NCBI GenBank assembly: GCA_963971535.1 | Contig: OZ020589.1 | Span: 72,627,520 to 72,691,519 of the forward strand | Length of the DNA stretch: 64,000 nucleotides | Source of the DNA: Notolepis coatsorum | Taxonomy: Eukaryota > Chordata > Actinopteri > Aulopiformes > Paralepididae | Reading direction: 5' to 3' | Shown: piece after piece, positions 1-12,947 of the stretch | How the letters are laid out: the number at the start of each line of letters is the position of its first letter | How positions within the stretch are numbered: the stretch's first letter is position 1 | Made by a program: the position numbers and the translations under genes | The notes under the pieces: model-generated | Told to the model about the DNA's origin: nothing | The model's input: only the letters and a program-made list of their open reading frames with translations | Databases searched by the model: none

Positions 1-264
1 CTAAGCTTAACCAGTGTAGAAACAGGCGTCGGCCAATCAGAGAGCGTCTTGCCAGAAATGTGGCTAGGTTTAGAAATAACGCGTCCCACCTAGTGGCTAA
101 GGAAGAGGGTGATACTATACAGGTTCACTGGTAATCAGCTCTCTGGCACCGGTTTACAATAATGCCATAGTGAACCTATAGTCGTTGATATACCTATGAC
201 ACAGACAAACACAATAAGCGCTCTCAAATTATATTTATTAGCATTAGCATGCTAATGCTAGATG
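1..264. other. Left flank, no gene seen
   Basis: Upstream flank of the first BEL element. No convincing reading frame. The only structure seen is a perfect 22-bp palindrome at 239-260 (TAGCATTAGCATGCTAATGC, then TA), a few bases before the BEL target site at 265-269. Confidence 0.6.
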
Positions 265-269
265 GTAAG

Positions 270-1676
270 TGTTCTGAAGGATCAGATTAAACCGAATATA
301 TATATTTATTTATATATATATATTTAATTGTATTTGTATATCCCCTGATATCCCTTGTATATTCCTTGTACAATATGCATTGAATATCCCTTCTAGTCTA
401 CTGAACATCCCATAATAGTCTCCATTCTACCATTGGACGAGACCTTGGTGCCAGGTCGCCATACCCCTCAGACCAGGTTCAATCGTACCGCTCAACATGT
501 ATGGACAAGTCCTAGTTCCGCGTAGGAATATGTCTACCGCACCACTAATGGTACTATTTGTTCATAGTGCGTATATATACTGCGCTATTAAAGTAGAGCT
601 TTCCTTTTTAGTCCAGTTCCTTACCCTCCAACAGAGTGACAGACGCAAAAGCCTCCCTGCGAACCACGTGTGGGCAGTAAGGCCAATTCGGCCCAGTATC
701 GGCATTGAGACATCGTGTATATTAATATTTGAAGTCATATTTGGCACTATATCATCGAGTTGGACGTATTCTATTAAGCTAATAATAGTCTATTCATATG
801 TAGTGCCTCGTGCAATAAGAGTTCTATAGTAATCAGCACCCCCATCGTTTCGGGCATCAGCTGGACGCTTATCCAGGGTGGTTGACCCCACGTGAAGCTG
901 CACCCGAGGAGCTCCAGGCCAAAGAGTGAGTGGACCTGTATATTGGATTATTCTACCGACGACGGCTAGCCTTCCCCGGCTTGGATTATGCTTTGAGTAC
1001 TTTGATTATTCTATGGATAAAGGCCAACACTGCGGTGTGTTGGAAATACCCCCCCCCGGAGAGGACGACAGGTGAGAAGACGCTCTACACGACGAGGTCG
1101 CCTCACGTCTCTCCATCGTGGACCGGAGGACGCCGGCCACAGAGAGTCCAACTGCTTTCATCTGTGGATCGAGGATCGCTGGGCACCGGGTCGCACGACT
1201 GTGGGCTCTCCCAGGATACCCTCGGCCAGACGGGATACAGCCAGACTCTACCCCCCCCCTCCAGCTGTCCTACAAGCAGTCGGAACCTTCCCCTAGTGTA
1301 TCCAGCTATATAATCATTCAAGTATCATTGCTATTGTTCCCTAAATATTCCAGGTTGTATATTTGCTTCCTGCGCAATCAGAGATTGGACATTCGATATT
1401 GATCTACCTACGAATACTCATTTGCCATAAAAGTGCATACTATTTCAAATCATAAATGTAATTAAGTGATCGTTGTACATACCTTTTGCTATGTATTATT
1501 ATTAAACGCAGACTTTCGACTTGGTACATTTGTGTTGGATCCGTTTCATCAGGTGGGAGTGTTTATCATAATTATTTATACCTAGTACTGGGTGGCCAGA
1601 GTCTAAAGTACAAGAGGTAGTGGTAGTAAGTATCATATCTAACAATACAGTCAGGGAATTGTACCCCTCAGTTACA
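270..1676 (+). repeat. 5' LTR of BEL copy 1
   Basis: 1407 bp, starting TGTTCTGAAGG and ending GTTACA, repeated at 7965-9372. It has an AT-rich start (TA/ATTT repeats), a poly-C tract near 1051-1057 and a possible ATTAAA poly(A) signal near 1500. Ends are TG...CA as usual for LTRs. Confidence 0.93.
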
Positions 1677-1678
1677 AT

Positions 1679-1695
1679 TGGTCCTTCGAGCCGGA
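1679..1695 (+). promoter_or_regulatory. Primer-binding site, tRNA-Tyr type
   Basis: Two bases after the LTR, the 17-nt stretch TGGTCCTTCGAGCCGGA is complementary to the 3' end of vertebrate tRNA-Tyr (acceptor ...CCGGCTCGAAGGA plus CCA). The next base no longer matches. This is where minus-strand cDNA synthesis would be primed. The same site is found in copy 2. Confidence 0.75.
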
Positions 1696-1744
1696 TGGTA
1701 ATCAGTGTAATATTAATATAGTGTTATTAATATTAAAATGGCCT

Positions 1745-4700
1745 ATGATGAACACTCCACGAAACGATCCTCCTAACCAACAACGCCCGCGGCGCAAACG
1801 ACAGCTCCCTCAGTACCTAGAGGCTTACGCTGTCAGTCAACAACCTAGTCTTCTACCAACAGTAAACGCGGTAAAACTAGAAAGTAAAATTATGTCTAAC
1901 CCTAACAACCAGGCTACCCCGAACATAGAGGCCCCTATGGGTTCTAACGTAACTGACCCAGCTCACGGTGGGGACCAGGGGGAACCAGACATGACTTTAC
2001 ACCCCGCCAATACCGAAGAAGTAGTCCCCGACGAGTCCCGGGAGGAAGACAACACTACCGAGAGAGAACTCGGCACGGAAGAAGATGAGGAGAGCACCGT
2101 GGAGATAGAGCTCCAAGACTCCGCACGGAGTACCCCAAGGGACGGCTCCCCTATACAACCATCTTCTCCCAGCGAGGCAGAGAGGACACTACAGCAGGCA
2201 TTCCTCGTCAGCCTGAAAGCCTCTACCGAACGCGATAGACTCCAGGGTGAACGCGATCGATTGCAGATACAGCAACGGAGCGAAGAAGAGCACATACGCC
2301 TGGAAATAAGACGCATTCAGATGGAAGAGAATATGGCAAGAGACCGGGCCGACGCCCAGCGCGCCGCCACCGGTGCCCAGAGAGAATCGGATCTCACCAA
2401 GCGCGAAGCCGAGCGCGACAGAGCACAAGCGCAACTAATAGAACAGCTGATCAGAAGGACAACACCCCCTCCCTCCACCAGAGGCTCCAGGAACTCGTCT
2501 AGACATCACTCCAGGGCGGCATCCCCTAGCCGAGTAAGCGACCCTGAACTTGACCAACAGATGAGGTTTATACCCCCCGCAGACCCCCTTCCCCAACCGG
2601 TCCAAGCGAGACCCAGCCACCGGGAAGGAGCAGCATACACTGCGGAGAGGCTAAATCAGAGACTACAAGCCCTGGATGACCTAACGGAAGACGAAGAGGA
2701 AGAGGAGGAGAACCACGCCCGACGACAGCACAGTACTCTACCGGACCAGGAGGTCCAGTACAGCCCAGGCTATACCCCCGCGGAGCTGCGCTACAGACCC
2801 CCGACGCTATTCACGGGTGAGCACGACCCGCACCGAGGAACAGCACCTGGACCAGCGGGCCATGGTACACAGCCGGTACCAGCCCACGCCAAGGAGCAGG
2901 AGGAGACTCGCCTAGGAGGCCTCTCCCCCAACGCTCGCCGATGTATCAACAATCCGCGTCATACATTGGCACACCTATGGTACCAGACTTCACCCAGGAG
3001 AACCGGGCCCAGTATACGGAGCTCCGCATGTGTCTGGAGACAATGTTGGTGGATGTCATTGATGAACGCCATAAATACGCGATACTACTGAAGCATTTAA
3101 AGGTACCCCGCGCGCACAACATAGCGCTCGCCTACGCCACTTCCACGACCCCATACACCGCAGCGCTGGTAGCGTTGGACCAGAGATATGGACGTATATG
3201 GGATTACGTGATCCAGGAGATCAGGCACATCGACCGCCTACCCCCAGCAACAGACAATCGAGCACTGGACGACCTGTCCATCAGAGTGCAGTCCCTAGTA
3301 GGGATGCTGGGAGCGCAGAGGGAAAAGGGTAGGCATGAACTATACGCCAACTCAAATGTAGAGAGGATCTTGGAGAAGCTACCGCCCGCCCGACAGGAGC
3401 GCTTTAGGCGGCAGAGAGACCACCGAGACCCTAATGGCCCCGAACCGAACCTCCTCGATCTAGCCGACTTCCTGGCGAGAGAAGTCAGCAGCTTACGGCT
3501 AGATACATTCGGACGGAGCACCCCTGGCTCCAGAGAAGGAACCAGGAGACTAAATGATGGAAGAAGATCGGTGACTGTCATGCACCAATCGGAGTCAGTG
3601 CCAAGCAGTAGGAGCCACAGTACCCCCTCAAGAAAGGAGAAGTGGAAGATAGTGTGCCCCTACTGTGAGAAAGAACACTGGCTGTCACAATGTGACTCAT
3701 TCCCCAAGATGAATGCGGAGGAAGCGAGTCAATGGATAAAGTCCAACAGACGCTGTTTTCGCTGTGCGCGATCACACATGGCAGCCGAATGCCGCTTAAA
3801 GAAAAAGTGCAGTCGGTGCGATGGAGCCCATCTGGACATACTCCACGACAGTAACAGACGGCGGCCTCCACCCGCACCATCAAGCAGCAAAGCAAGCGTC
3901 ATGTACATCGACCCCGCCAGCAGCAGCGGAGCCAGAGTGCTCTTAAAGGTAGTCCGTGTGACATTGAGCTACCAGAATAAAGTCATGGACACTTACGCCG
4001 TCCTTGATGACGGGTCAGAGAAGACCCTTCTGCTCGCGTCCGCTGCGGCCCAGCTAGGGCTGCGGGGGAGCGAAAACCAAATGACAATTCGGACAATAAG
4101 AAGAGATTTGAAAACGATAAAGGGCGAGAATGTCTCATTCTCTATCGCAGCAAGTGGCCAGCCCGAGCGACGGTACAGGATTACAGACGCTTTCACCAGC
4201 CAAGAAATAGGACTCTCGCGGTACACATACCCCGTAGCCAAGCTGATGGAGAAATATGTACATCTACGCAAGCTACCGATCCCACTCATAGACGGTGCTA
4301 CCCCGACACTGTTGATAGGCTCCGACCATGCAGACCTCATTGTCCCGATAGACCGGGTTCATACCGGACCCAGAGGCTGTCCTGCAGCAGTCGAGACCCG
4401 CCTAGGATGGACTCTCCAAGGCCCACTCGCCAAATCTCTCAACCGAACCACAGCCACTAGCTGTCTCCACTCCCGAGTCACAGAGGGAGACACCGCACTC
4501 CTGCAGCATGTAGAGAGGCTATGGACCTTAGAACAAATGCCCTTTAAGAACGAAAAGGAAGACATTCGCTCTAAAGACGACATCTACGCCATTAACCTCC
4601 TCGAGACGGGAACCAAGAGAGTCCCAGTCAGCGGCGTGTTGAGATACGCCACGCCACTCCTGCGGCGGGAAGGGATGCCTACCTTTCACGCAAAGAAAGA

Positions 4701-7700
4701 CGCCACAGAGCGGTACCTGCTAAACACAGAGCGGCGCTTAGCCAAGGACCCCGCCCAAGAAAGTGTATACCGCGCTGAGATTGAGAAGCTCATCACAGCG
4801 GGACACGTCACAAAGATTGACATTAAAGAGGCCGACCAGACGACTGAATCGTGGTACGTGCCCCACCACAAGGTTCATCACAACGGCAAAGACCGCATCG
4901 TGTTTAACTGCAGCTACCAGATCGGACCCCAAAATCTGAATAAAGAGCTATTGCCCGGTCCTACACTCGGCCCCTCCCTACTAGGCGTACTACTCCGCTT
5001 CCGCCAGGACAAGGTGGCTATCAGCGGGGATATCAAAGGGATGTTCCTGCAGGTGAGATTAGTAGAGGAGGACAAGCCCCTGTTGCGGTTCCTATGGAGA
5101 GAGAGGCCAGGAGATGAGCACCCAGCCATCTACCAATGGGAAGTCCTCCCTTTCGGAACTACATGCAGCCCATGCTGTGCTACATTTGCACTACAGAGAC
5201 ATGTCGCAGAGGACCCAGCAGCGGACGAAGAGGTCCGACACAGTGTGAAGAACAGCTTCTACGTAGATAACTGTCTACAAAGCGTTTCGACCCAGGAAGA
5301 AGCCGAGGCTCTCCTACATAAACTCCGCGCCTCTCTGATCAAAGGCGGCTTTGATCTCAGGCAGTGGGCCAGCAGCGATCCGCACGTACTGCGCAGCCTC
5401 TCCTCCGAGGACAAGGCAGCGAGCAGCGAGACCTGGATGGCCACAATCCCAGGAGAAGCCCAAGAGATGACACTAGGACTAGTGTGGCGCTTCAAAACAG
5501 ATTCGCTCCACTATAGACACAAACCCCTGACCACGGAGCAGGGAAGGTCGACGGCAATACCGACCACCAGACGGAGTGTGTACAGAACACTCGCCCGACA
5601 ATATGACCCGTTAGGATGTATACTACCGTACACCACCAGGGCAAAGATGATTGTACGAGCATTGTGGGACAAGGACCAGGGCTGGGACGACCCCATTCCC
5701 GCACACCTTGCATCCACCTGGAGAGAGTGGGAGATGGAACTCCACTCACTCCCAGGCGTTAATATACGCCGAAGCTACTTCCCACCCACGGTGAGGCCAG
5801 AGACATGTAAAATGGATCTACACGTCTTCAGTGACGCCTCCGAGGTCGCCTACGGATCAGTAGCCTACTTGCGGGCCGAAGAAGAGGGGGGAGAGATCTA
5901 CACAGCATTCATCCTCGCCCGCTCGAGAATAGCCCCACGCAAGCAACAGTCTATCCCACGTCTAGAGCTCTGCGCAGCCCTCGCAGGAGCGCATCTAGCC
6001 ACGCTCATCCAACGTGAGCTCACCATTCCGGTGCATAGAACAATCCTGTGGTCAGATTCCACGACAGTACTCGCCTGGATCAAATCGGATTCATGCAAAT
6101 ACAAAGTCTTCGTGGGAGTCAGAGTCACTGAGATTCAAGAGTTAACCGGAGAGTTAACCGGAGAAGCAAACTGGCGCTATGTTGATACAAAACACAACCC
6201 AGCCGACGTCATCACCCGGGGAATGTCCCTAGATGACTTAACCCGTCATAACATCTACAGTGACGGACCAGCATTCCTCAAGCTCCCGGAAGGAGATTGG
6301 CCCACGCCCACCCCGAGGGAAGCAAGTGACGAGGAGGCTGAGAATAAGAAACCCATGTTCTGTGGATTGAGCACTGTTGTCTCTGCAGACCCCAACATAG
6401 ACGATTGCATTACCATAGAGAGTGCGCAGCAACGGACATTCCTGCGGCACCACCCAGAGATTAAGTCCCCCGCTGATATGTCAGCAGCTGACTACGAGGA
6501 AGCAGAACTGCTTCTACTGCAACGAGCCCAGAGAGACTCGTTCCCCGATGAACTAGACTGTCTACAGGGAGGAAAGCCCGTCCCATCAGACAGCAGATTG
6601 ATTCATCTGGCCCCCGAGAGTGACACACATACCCTCATCAGAGTGGGTGGTCGCCTGCGGAGAGCCCCCAATTTACCGGATGACATTAAGTACCCGATCG
6701 TATTGAACAGCCGACACAAGGTCACAGAGCTGATTATAAAGAAATACGACGAGGATGTACACCACGCAGGAGCAGAGAGAGTCTTCGCGGAAATCAGACG
6801 TCGTTACTGGATACTTCAAGGAAGAGAGGCGGTGCGACGCTTCCAGCGAACCTGTCTAGACTGCCGAAAGTGGCGCGCGCAGCCCAGCATACCACGGATG
6901 GCTGACCTACCTCCATGTCGCCTCCGACTCGGCGACAAGCCATTCCACTCAACAGGCATGGACTGTTTTGGCCCGCTGCACATAAAGAAAGGAAGAGGCA
7001 CCGAGAAGCGGTGGGGTATTGTATTCAAATGCATGACCACCAGAGCGATACATATCGAGCTCCTTCCGACCATGAGCGCAGACTCATTCCTTATGGCCTT
7101 CCGAAGATTCACATCACGGAAAGGAAAACCGTCTACATTATTGTCCGATCACGGGACAAACTTCAAAAGCGGAGAAAGAGAGCTGAGGGAGAGCTTCCAA
7201 GCTATGGGCCCAGAACTTAAGACCCACCTCGCTCCAGCCCAGATTGACTTCCAATTCAACCCCCCAAACGCACCCCACTTCGGTGGAACTTGGGAACGAG
7301 AAGTACGTTCTATAAAGACAGCCCTGTACGCAGTACTTGGGGCCCAGACTGTGGCGGAAGAAGTCCTAATGACAGTCCTCACGGAGATTGAGGGAGTATT
7401 GAACTCAAAGCCCCTCGGTTACGTCTCCAGTGATGTAGCAGATGTCGACCCAGTCACCCCCAACACCCTCCTGATGGGGCGGCTAGATCCCGCGTTACCC
7501 CAGACAATGTACCGGCCTGAAGAAGCGAACGGCCGACGAATGTGGAGGTACAGCCAAGTATTAGCCGACAAGTTTTGGAGCAGTTTCCTACTGCACTACC
7601 TACCGTCTCTACAGACCCGCCAGAAGTGGGTAAAAGAGAGAGACAATTTGACGGAAGGAACAGTCGTCATGATTATTGACCAGTCACTACCCAGAGCTAT

Positions 7701-7869
7701 GTGGCCGGCTGGCCGCGTAAGCAAAGTGATCACCGGTGCCGATGGCAAGGTCCGAGCAGCTGAAGTACTCGTCCAGGGGCGCATTTACACCCGTCCTGTG
7801 GCGAGGCTCATAGAACTGCCCCGACTCCCAGACACAATCGATGATGACCATGACCCTATGACTTTGTGA
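1745..7869 (+). pseudogene. BEL/Pao gag-pol polyprotein, frameshifted
   Basis: Encodes Gag plus Pol of the BEL element. The Gag part (from ATG 1745) is charged and coiled-coil-like with Gln/Arg/Glu-rich repeats. Around 2827 a 7-bp unit present twice in copy 2 is present once, shifting the frame; the remainder is open from about 2941 to the TGA at 7867. Counting from the ATG at 2941: cysteine knuckles near residues 238-300 ([26 protein letters not shown]), aspartic protease AVLDDGS near 354, RT with [11 protein letters not shown] near 697 and FYVDNC near 772, RNase H FSDAS near 962 and WSDST near 1037, then integrase with an HHCC-type zinc region (CLDC near 1304), [16 protein letters not shown] and FGGTWEREV near 1340-1450. 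BEL elements normally have one gag-pol frame, so the shift is a lesion. Confidence 0.92.
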
Positions 7870-7954
7870 GTTGACTGACCCTTACAGCGAACCCTTGAGT
7901 GGTAGACAGTGCGGTTAATCTGTCTCTGCTTAACTAATTGGGTTGGGACCAATT

Positions 7955-7964
7955 AGGGGGCGGC
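7955..7964 (+). promoter_or_regulatory. Polypurine tract of BEL copy 1
   Basis: AGGGGGCGGC immediately before the 3' LTR, in the expected place for the plus-strand primer. It is short and contains two C residues, so the exact limits are uncertain. Confidence 0.5.
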
Positions 7965-9372
7965 TGTTCTGAAGGATCAGATTAAACCGAATATATATAT
8001 TTATTTATATATATATATTTAATTGTATTTGTATATCCCCTGATATCCCTTGTATATTCCTTGTACAATATGCATTGAATATCCCTTCTAGTCTACTGAA
8101 CATCCCATAATAGTCTCCATTCTACCATTGGACGAGACCTTGGTGCCAGGTCGCCATACCCCTCAGACCAGGTTCAATCGTACCGCTCAACATGTATGGA
8201 CAAGTCCTAGTTCCGCGTAGGAATATGTCTACCGCACCACTAATGGTACTATTTGTTCATAGTGCGTATATATACTGCGCTATTAAAGTAGAGCTTTCCT
8301 TTTTAGTCCAGTTCCTTACCCTCCAACAGAGTGACAGACGCAAAAGCCTCCCCGCGAACCACGTGTGGGCAGTAAGGCCAATTCGGCCCAGTATCGGCAT
8401 TGAGACATCGTGTATATTAATATTTGAATAGTCATATTTGGCACTATATCGTCGAGTTGGACGTATTCTATTAAGCTAATAATAGTCTATTCATATGTAG
8501 TGCCTCGTGCGGTAAGAGTTCTATAGTAATCAGCACCCCCATCGTTTCGGGCATCAGCTGGACGCTTATCCAGGGTGGTTGACCCCACGTGAAGCTGCAC
8601 CCGAGGAGCTCCAGGCCAAAGAGCGAGTGGACCTGTATATTGGATTATTCTACCGACGACGGCTAGCCTTCCCCGGCTTGGATTATGCTTTGAGTACTTT
8701 GATTATTCTATGGATAAAGGCCAACACTGCGGTGTGTTGGAAATACCCCCCCCGGAGAGGACGACAGGTGAGAAGACGCTCTACACGACGAGGTCGCCTC
8801 ACGTCTCTCCATCGTGGACCGGAGGACGCCGGCCACAGAGAGTCCAACTGCTTTCATCTGTGGATCGAGGATCGCTGGGCACCGGGTCGCACGACTGTGG
8901 GCTCTCCCAGGATACCCTCGGCCAGACGGGATACAGCCAGACTCTACCCCCCCCCTCCAGCTGTCCTACAAGCAGTCGGAACCTTCCCCTAGTGTATCCA
9001 GCTATATAATCATTCAAGTATCATTGCTATTGTTCCCTAAATATTCCAGGTTGTATATTTGCTTCCTGCGCAATCAGAGATTGGACATTCGATATTGATC
9101 TACCTACGAATACTCATTTGCCATAAAAGTGCATACTATTTCAAATCATAAATGTAATTAAGTGATCGTTGTACATACCTTTTGCTATGTATTATTATTA
9201 AACGCAGACTTTCGACTTGGTACATTTGTGTTGGATCCGTTTCATCAGGTGGGAGTGTTTATCATAATTATTTATACCTAGTACTGGGTGGCCAGAGTCT
9301 AAAGTACAAGAGGTAGTGGTAGTAAGTATCATATCTAACAATACAGTCAGGGAATTGTACCCCTCAGTTACA
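7965..9372 (+). repeat. 3' LTR of BEL copy 1
   Basis: 1408 bp, a near copy of 270-1676. Differences seen by eye are a few substitutions, a 2-bp indel near 8428 and the length of the poly-C tract. It is followed directly by the GTAAG target duplication. Confidence 0.93.
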
Positions 9373-9379
9373 GTAAGAA

Positions 9380-9670
9380 TGACAAAGAGGGTATAGGAAG
9401 AGGGATATCAGCTGTGAAAATGTATAGGAGGCGATATCCTCACTAAAAGCTCAATGCATGTCATTCACGTCATTAGCGAAATTGACAGGTGCAATAGCAA
9501 TCAATTGCTATAGTAAATTTCAAAAATGTAAATCGTTTTTTTTCTTGATTTGATGTCAAATATAGTCAAAACGTTAGCCTAGCTTACCCTTAAATTGTAA
9601 AAAATTGTGAAATACATCATCAGTATGCACCCAAAATATAACAGTAATCCTTTTTAAAACGATCAACTTT
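9380..9670 (+). repeat. Dispersed repeat, inverted partner of 18600-18898
   Basis: About 290 bp that reads as a diverged reverse complement of 18600-18898. Shared blocks include GCACCCAAAATATAACAG and GCAATAGCAATCAA. It could be one terminus of an old large element whose interior has filled with other insertions, or just one of two copies of a dispersed repeat. No coding potential. Confidence 0.65.
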
Positions 9671-9733
9671 AGAATAGATGTGAAACTCCCTAGCTACTTA
9701 TATCACCAGCTCCTGAAAAAAAAGCAGACCTGG

Positions 9734-11474
9734 CGGCTAGGTAGCGCAGCGGACTAAGCGCCTGCCTACCACCGCAGAGACACTGGTATCGAATCCAGCT
9801 GTCAGCGGTACCTCCGGCTTGGTCGGTCGTCCATACTAACACAATTGGCAGTGTTAGCGGGTGGGAAGCAGTGTTAATTTTGTTGACTAAATTGATGACG
9901 AAAGATGTTAGTCAACAAAGGTTTTTTTCATGACGACAACGAGACGTGACGTCACGTTATTGAATACCATGTGACGCTAACGAGACTAAATAGTTTATTA
10001 AATATCGTTGACCACAACTGACACAAAAATGTAATTTATAAAAACCAGGACGAAATTTCTCTTCATGTATGTTGATATTGTTGACTAAAACAAGACGAGA
10101 CAAACTAATTATAACTTTTCTTAATGCCATCGTCCCGAGTAGAGCAGTGTGACGGGGAGCTCTGTTATTAGCATTAGCTGGAGCTATTTGAAAAGCTAGT
10201 TTTAGCTTAACGTTACCTTGACTAAAGTTGGGACTATTCATAATCCAGCTGCAGACCTGCAAGCAAAAGTACAGCAAGTTGGCAAAGGAGTATTCCAAGG
10301 TAAATAACGTTGTCACCAGTAACGTTACATTGTTTGTATTTCCATCTAGATCACGTTAGCTAGTGGCTAAGCTAGCTCACGCTAATGTGGCTAACTGCAC
10401 ACAATTAATGACACAATGCAGACAGCCATACCGGTGACAATGTTTAGCTTTTAGTGCCAAATGATAAGAGTCTGAGGCAGAGTCCCAAAAGAGAATGTTG
10501 AATGTTTTATTTTGCATTAAAAATCACAACAGTGCCTCTGCTAGGAGCTAACTGAACCGGAGCCGACTGGATAGGAAGTGCGCAACAACATATAATGTCA
10601 GTGTGGAACCAATGTGCCAACAACCTTTCCGTGGGTGAAGCATAGTTGAGCATAGTTGTCATTTAATGATACTAATACTAATACAACCACCTGTTGTTGA
10701 ATAAATACCATTACTTTCTAGTTATTACTAAAAAACAGTATATATAAAACAGTAGCTGTAAAAAAGAAAAGAAAAAAAGTTTTATAATTTATATAATATA
10801 ATTTTTTTATGTATGCACTGGTATCAGATTCCCCTAGGTTAAAGAATAAATACGCAATTTAAATCAGAAAATGTTCCATGTTGACTATTTCTGACTTCTG
10901 ACAAGTTTTTTTCCATTAACTAAAAATAGACAAAAATGTCATCCGTTTTCGTCGACTAAATCTAGACTAAAACAAAAAAGACAAAATTGAGACAAAAACT
11001 GACTAAGACTAAAATGCTCAGACATTTAGTTGACTAAAACTGACTAAACGAAAAATAAGTGAAGATGACTAAATATGATGAAAACGAAAAAGGAGCACTT
11101 GACACATGACTAAGACTAAAATGAAAATAGCTGCCAAAATTAACACTGGTGGGAAGCCGGTGGGGTGTGTATCCTGGTCGTTGTAAACAGCGACTCCTAC
11201 AGGTCGGTCGGGGCGCCTGCTCAGCGAGGAACGGAACTGGGGGAAGTAGTGTGATCCTCCCACACGTTACGCTCCCCCAGTGAGAGTCCTCGCTGTCAGG
11301 TGAAAAGAAGGGGCTGGCTGACTCCACATGTATCGGAGGAGACATAGTATCTATCAACCCTCCCTAGGCCGGCAAGTGGGGGGAAAATGCGCGCAACGAC
11401 CAGGAAGGGAATTGGCATGACGGGATGGGAGAAAAATACAAAAAAAGGGGGAGAAAAAGTAGAAAAAAATAAAT
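9734..11474 (+). mobile_element. tRNA-derived SINE, split by a hAT
   Basis: The SINE (9734-9868 plus 11157-11474, about 453 bp) is flanked by the 14-bp duplication AAAAGCAGACCTGG (9720-9733 and 11475-11488). Its head looks like a tRNA, with box A TAGCGCAGCGG and a box-B-like TCGAATCC. The body has the block GTTGTAAACAGCGACTCCTA shared with the SINE at 29232-29724, and the 3' end is A-rich. The specific family was not identified. Confidence 0.85.
9869..11148. mobile_element. Non-autonomous hAT element
   Basis: 1280 bp with terminal inverted repeats starting CAGTGTTAATTTTG and the 8-bp duplication GTGGGAAG (9861-9868 and 11149-11156). Subterminal copies of GACTAAA-type motifs are abundant near both ends, as in many hATs. 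No transposase frame was found. It interrupts the SINE and is therefore younger than it. Confidence 0.9.
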
Positions 11475-11531
11475 AAAAGCAGACCTGGGACTATATGAAA
11501 TGAAGGAGTGCGCCGTAAAATTGCTTATACC

Positions 11532-12947
11532 TTTGATTGATTGATTGAAAAGTTTATTAACAGATTGCAGAATGGGTACAGTACAGTACAGCTCAATACA
11601 TACAATTGTTAAGGGGATGCAGACCAGAGAAAGACTTTCGTCTTGTTTACATCAGGGTCCCCCATTTTCAATTCATCATAACATATATGACATACATGAC
11701 ATACAGATAGACAGTACTGCTACATCTATACATTTATGACATATCAGATTTGCAAATACAGTACTGTTTGTGATACAAAAGTGTCCAGAAAAAGAGTGTA
11801 TATACATTTGACGTAGAAACTGTACATTGGAGGAGGTTGGGTGGGTGGGTGGGTGGGGGCTGTACATTGGAGGTGGGGGGGGGGGGGGGGGGGGGGTTGG
11901 GTAGGGGACACACACACATTGTACTCTGTACATTGGAATACTGACAAAGCCATACTTGGTCATTTACTGTACAACTAGGTTAGGACATTTGTAGGGGCCA
12001 GTTTCGAATTGCAGTCTCCCGTAGGTGTTTTTTGAGAGTGTTTTTGAAAGTGGGTAGTGATTCACATTCCTTTACAGCTTTGGGTAGGGTGTTCCACATT
12101 GATGTGGCATAATTGCGAAACGTGTTTAGTCCCTTGTTTGAGCCGAATCTGGGTTTAACATGATTTGTGGAGCTCCCTCTGGTGTTGTGATCGTGGTATT
12201 CACTGACCTTTGGGAAGTATTTTGACATGTACATGGGTACCTTGGTCGCATAGTGTATCTTGTAGACCAGGCCCATTGCAAGTTGCTGTACTCTGTCGTC
12301 TACTCTAAGCCATCTTAGGTTGTCAAAGTGGGCAGGGGTGAGGTGGGTTCTAGGAGTCAGGTCAAGCAGTAGTCTGACCAGCTTGTTTTGAGATGTTTGT
12401 AATTTGTTTTTTAGTGCTTTTGAGGTGCTTTGGTACCATGAGGTGCAAGCATAGTCGTAGTACCCTTGAATGAGTGCTCCTGCTAGAGTCTTCAGGGTAT
12501 TCTTGTTTACCAGAGAGGAGATCCGGTACAAGAATCGAGTTTGTTGGTTGACTTTTTTTATTACACTGGTTGCCATTTTGTCACAGGAAAGATTAGCCTC
12601 TAGGATGGAACCCAGGTAGGTAATTTCATCTTTCCTTGTGACAACATTGTCACCCACTGTAACCGAGAAGCCGTCGGTCTTGCTGAGTTTGTTATTTGAA
12701 CCGAAGAGAATGGACTCTGTTTTGCCCATGTGTAATGATAGTTTGTTGTCGGCGAGCCATATGCAGATTTTGCCTAGTTCCGAGCTGAGGGCTTTTTCAA
12801 CCTGTAACTTGTTCTTGTCAGAGACCAGCAGGGCTGAGTCGTCCACAAACAGGAACAAGTTGCAGTCACAAGCTGACGACATGTCATTTGCATAAATTAG
12901 GAATAGTAGCGGTCCTAGTATGCTTCCTTGTGGAACACCACAGCTTG
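11532..12947 (-). mobile_element. 5'-truncated jockey-superfamily LINE (same family as 56150-58829)
   Basis: On the - strand this is the 3' half of a non-LTR retrotransposon whose RT is near-identical to the copy at 56150-58829; homology begins just at the SCGVPQGS block. The 3' tail ends in short (CAAT)n-like repeats. A roughly 20-base poly-G run (about 11877-11896, + strand) lies in the 3' UTR. Exact target duplications were not resolved. Confidence 0.85.
11980..12944 (-). pseudogene. LINE reverse transcriptase, 3' part
   Basis: Open frame of about 320 codons covering the second half of RT and the C-terminal region. Seen in order: [15 protein letters not shown], the catalytic box as FVDDSALL (FADD in the copy at 57550), then a thumb and C-terminal domain with [10 protein letters not shown]. 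The N-terminal endonuclease and the first RT motifs are missing through 5' truncation, so it cannot be autonomous. The clade is uncertain within the jockey superfamily. Confidence 0.85.

Larger units (their letters stand above)
270..9372 (+). mobile_element. Full-length BEL/Pao LTR retrotransposon, copy 1
   Basis: The element runs from TGTTCTGAAGG to GTTACA and is flanked by a perfect 5-bp target duplication, GTAAG (265-269 and 9373-9377). It has two LTRs of about 1.4 kb, a primer-binding site, one gag-pol region and a short G-rich tract before the 3' LTR. The LTRs differ at only a handful of positions by eye, so the insertion is young. Pol order (protease, RT, RNase H, integrase) and the protein motifs are those of BEL/Pao (Belpaoviridae). 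A 7-bp deletion shifts the gag-pol frame, so this copy is probably not autonomous. A near-identical second copy lies inverted at 29824-38901. Confidence 0.95.

Noticed and set aside
3204-7382. Many antisense frames of 60-125 codons within gag-pol of both BEL copies
   Set aside because: Shadows of the GC-balanced gag-pol frame; they recur in copy 2 only because the element does.
11676-11963. Pro-rich frames antisense to the LINE tail
   Set aside because: Created by poly-G/poly-C and GTGGGTGGGT repeats in a LINE 3' UTR.
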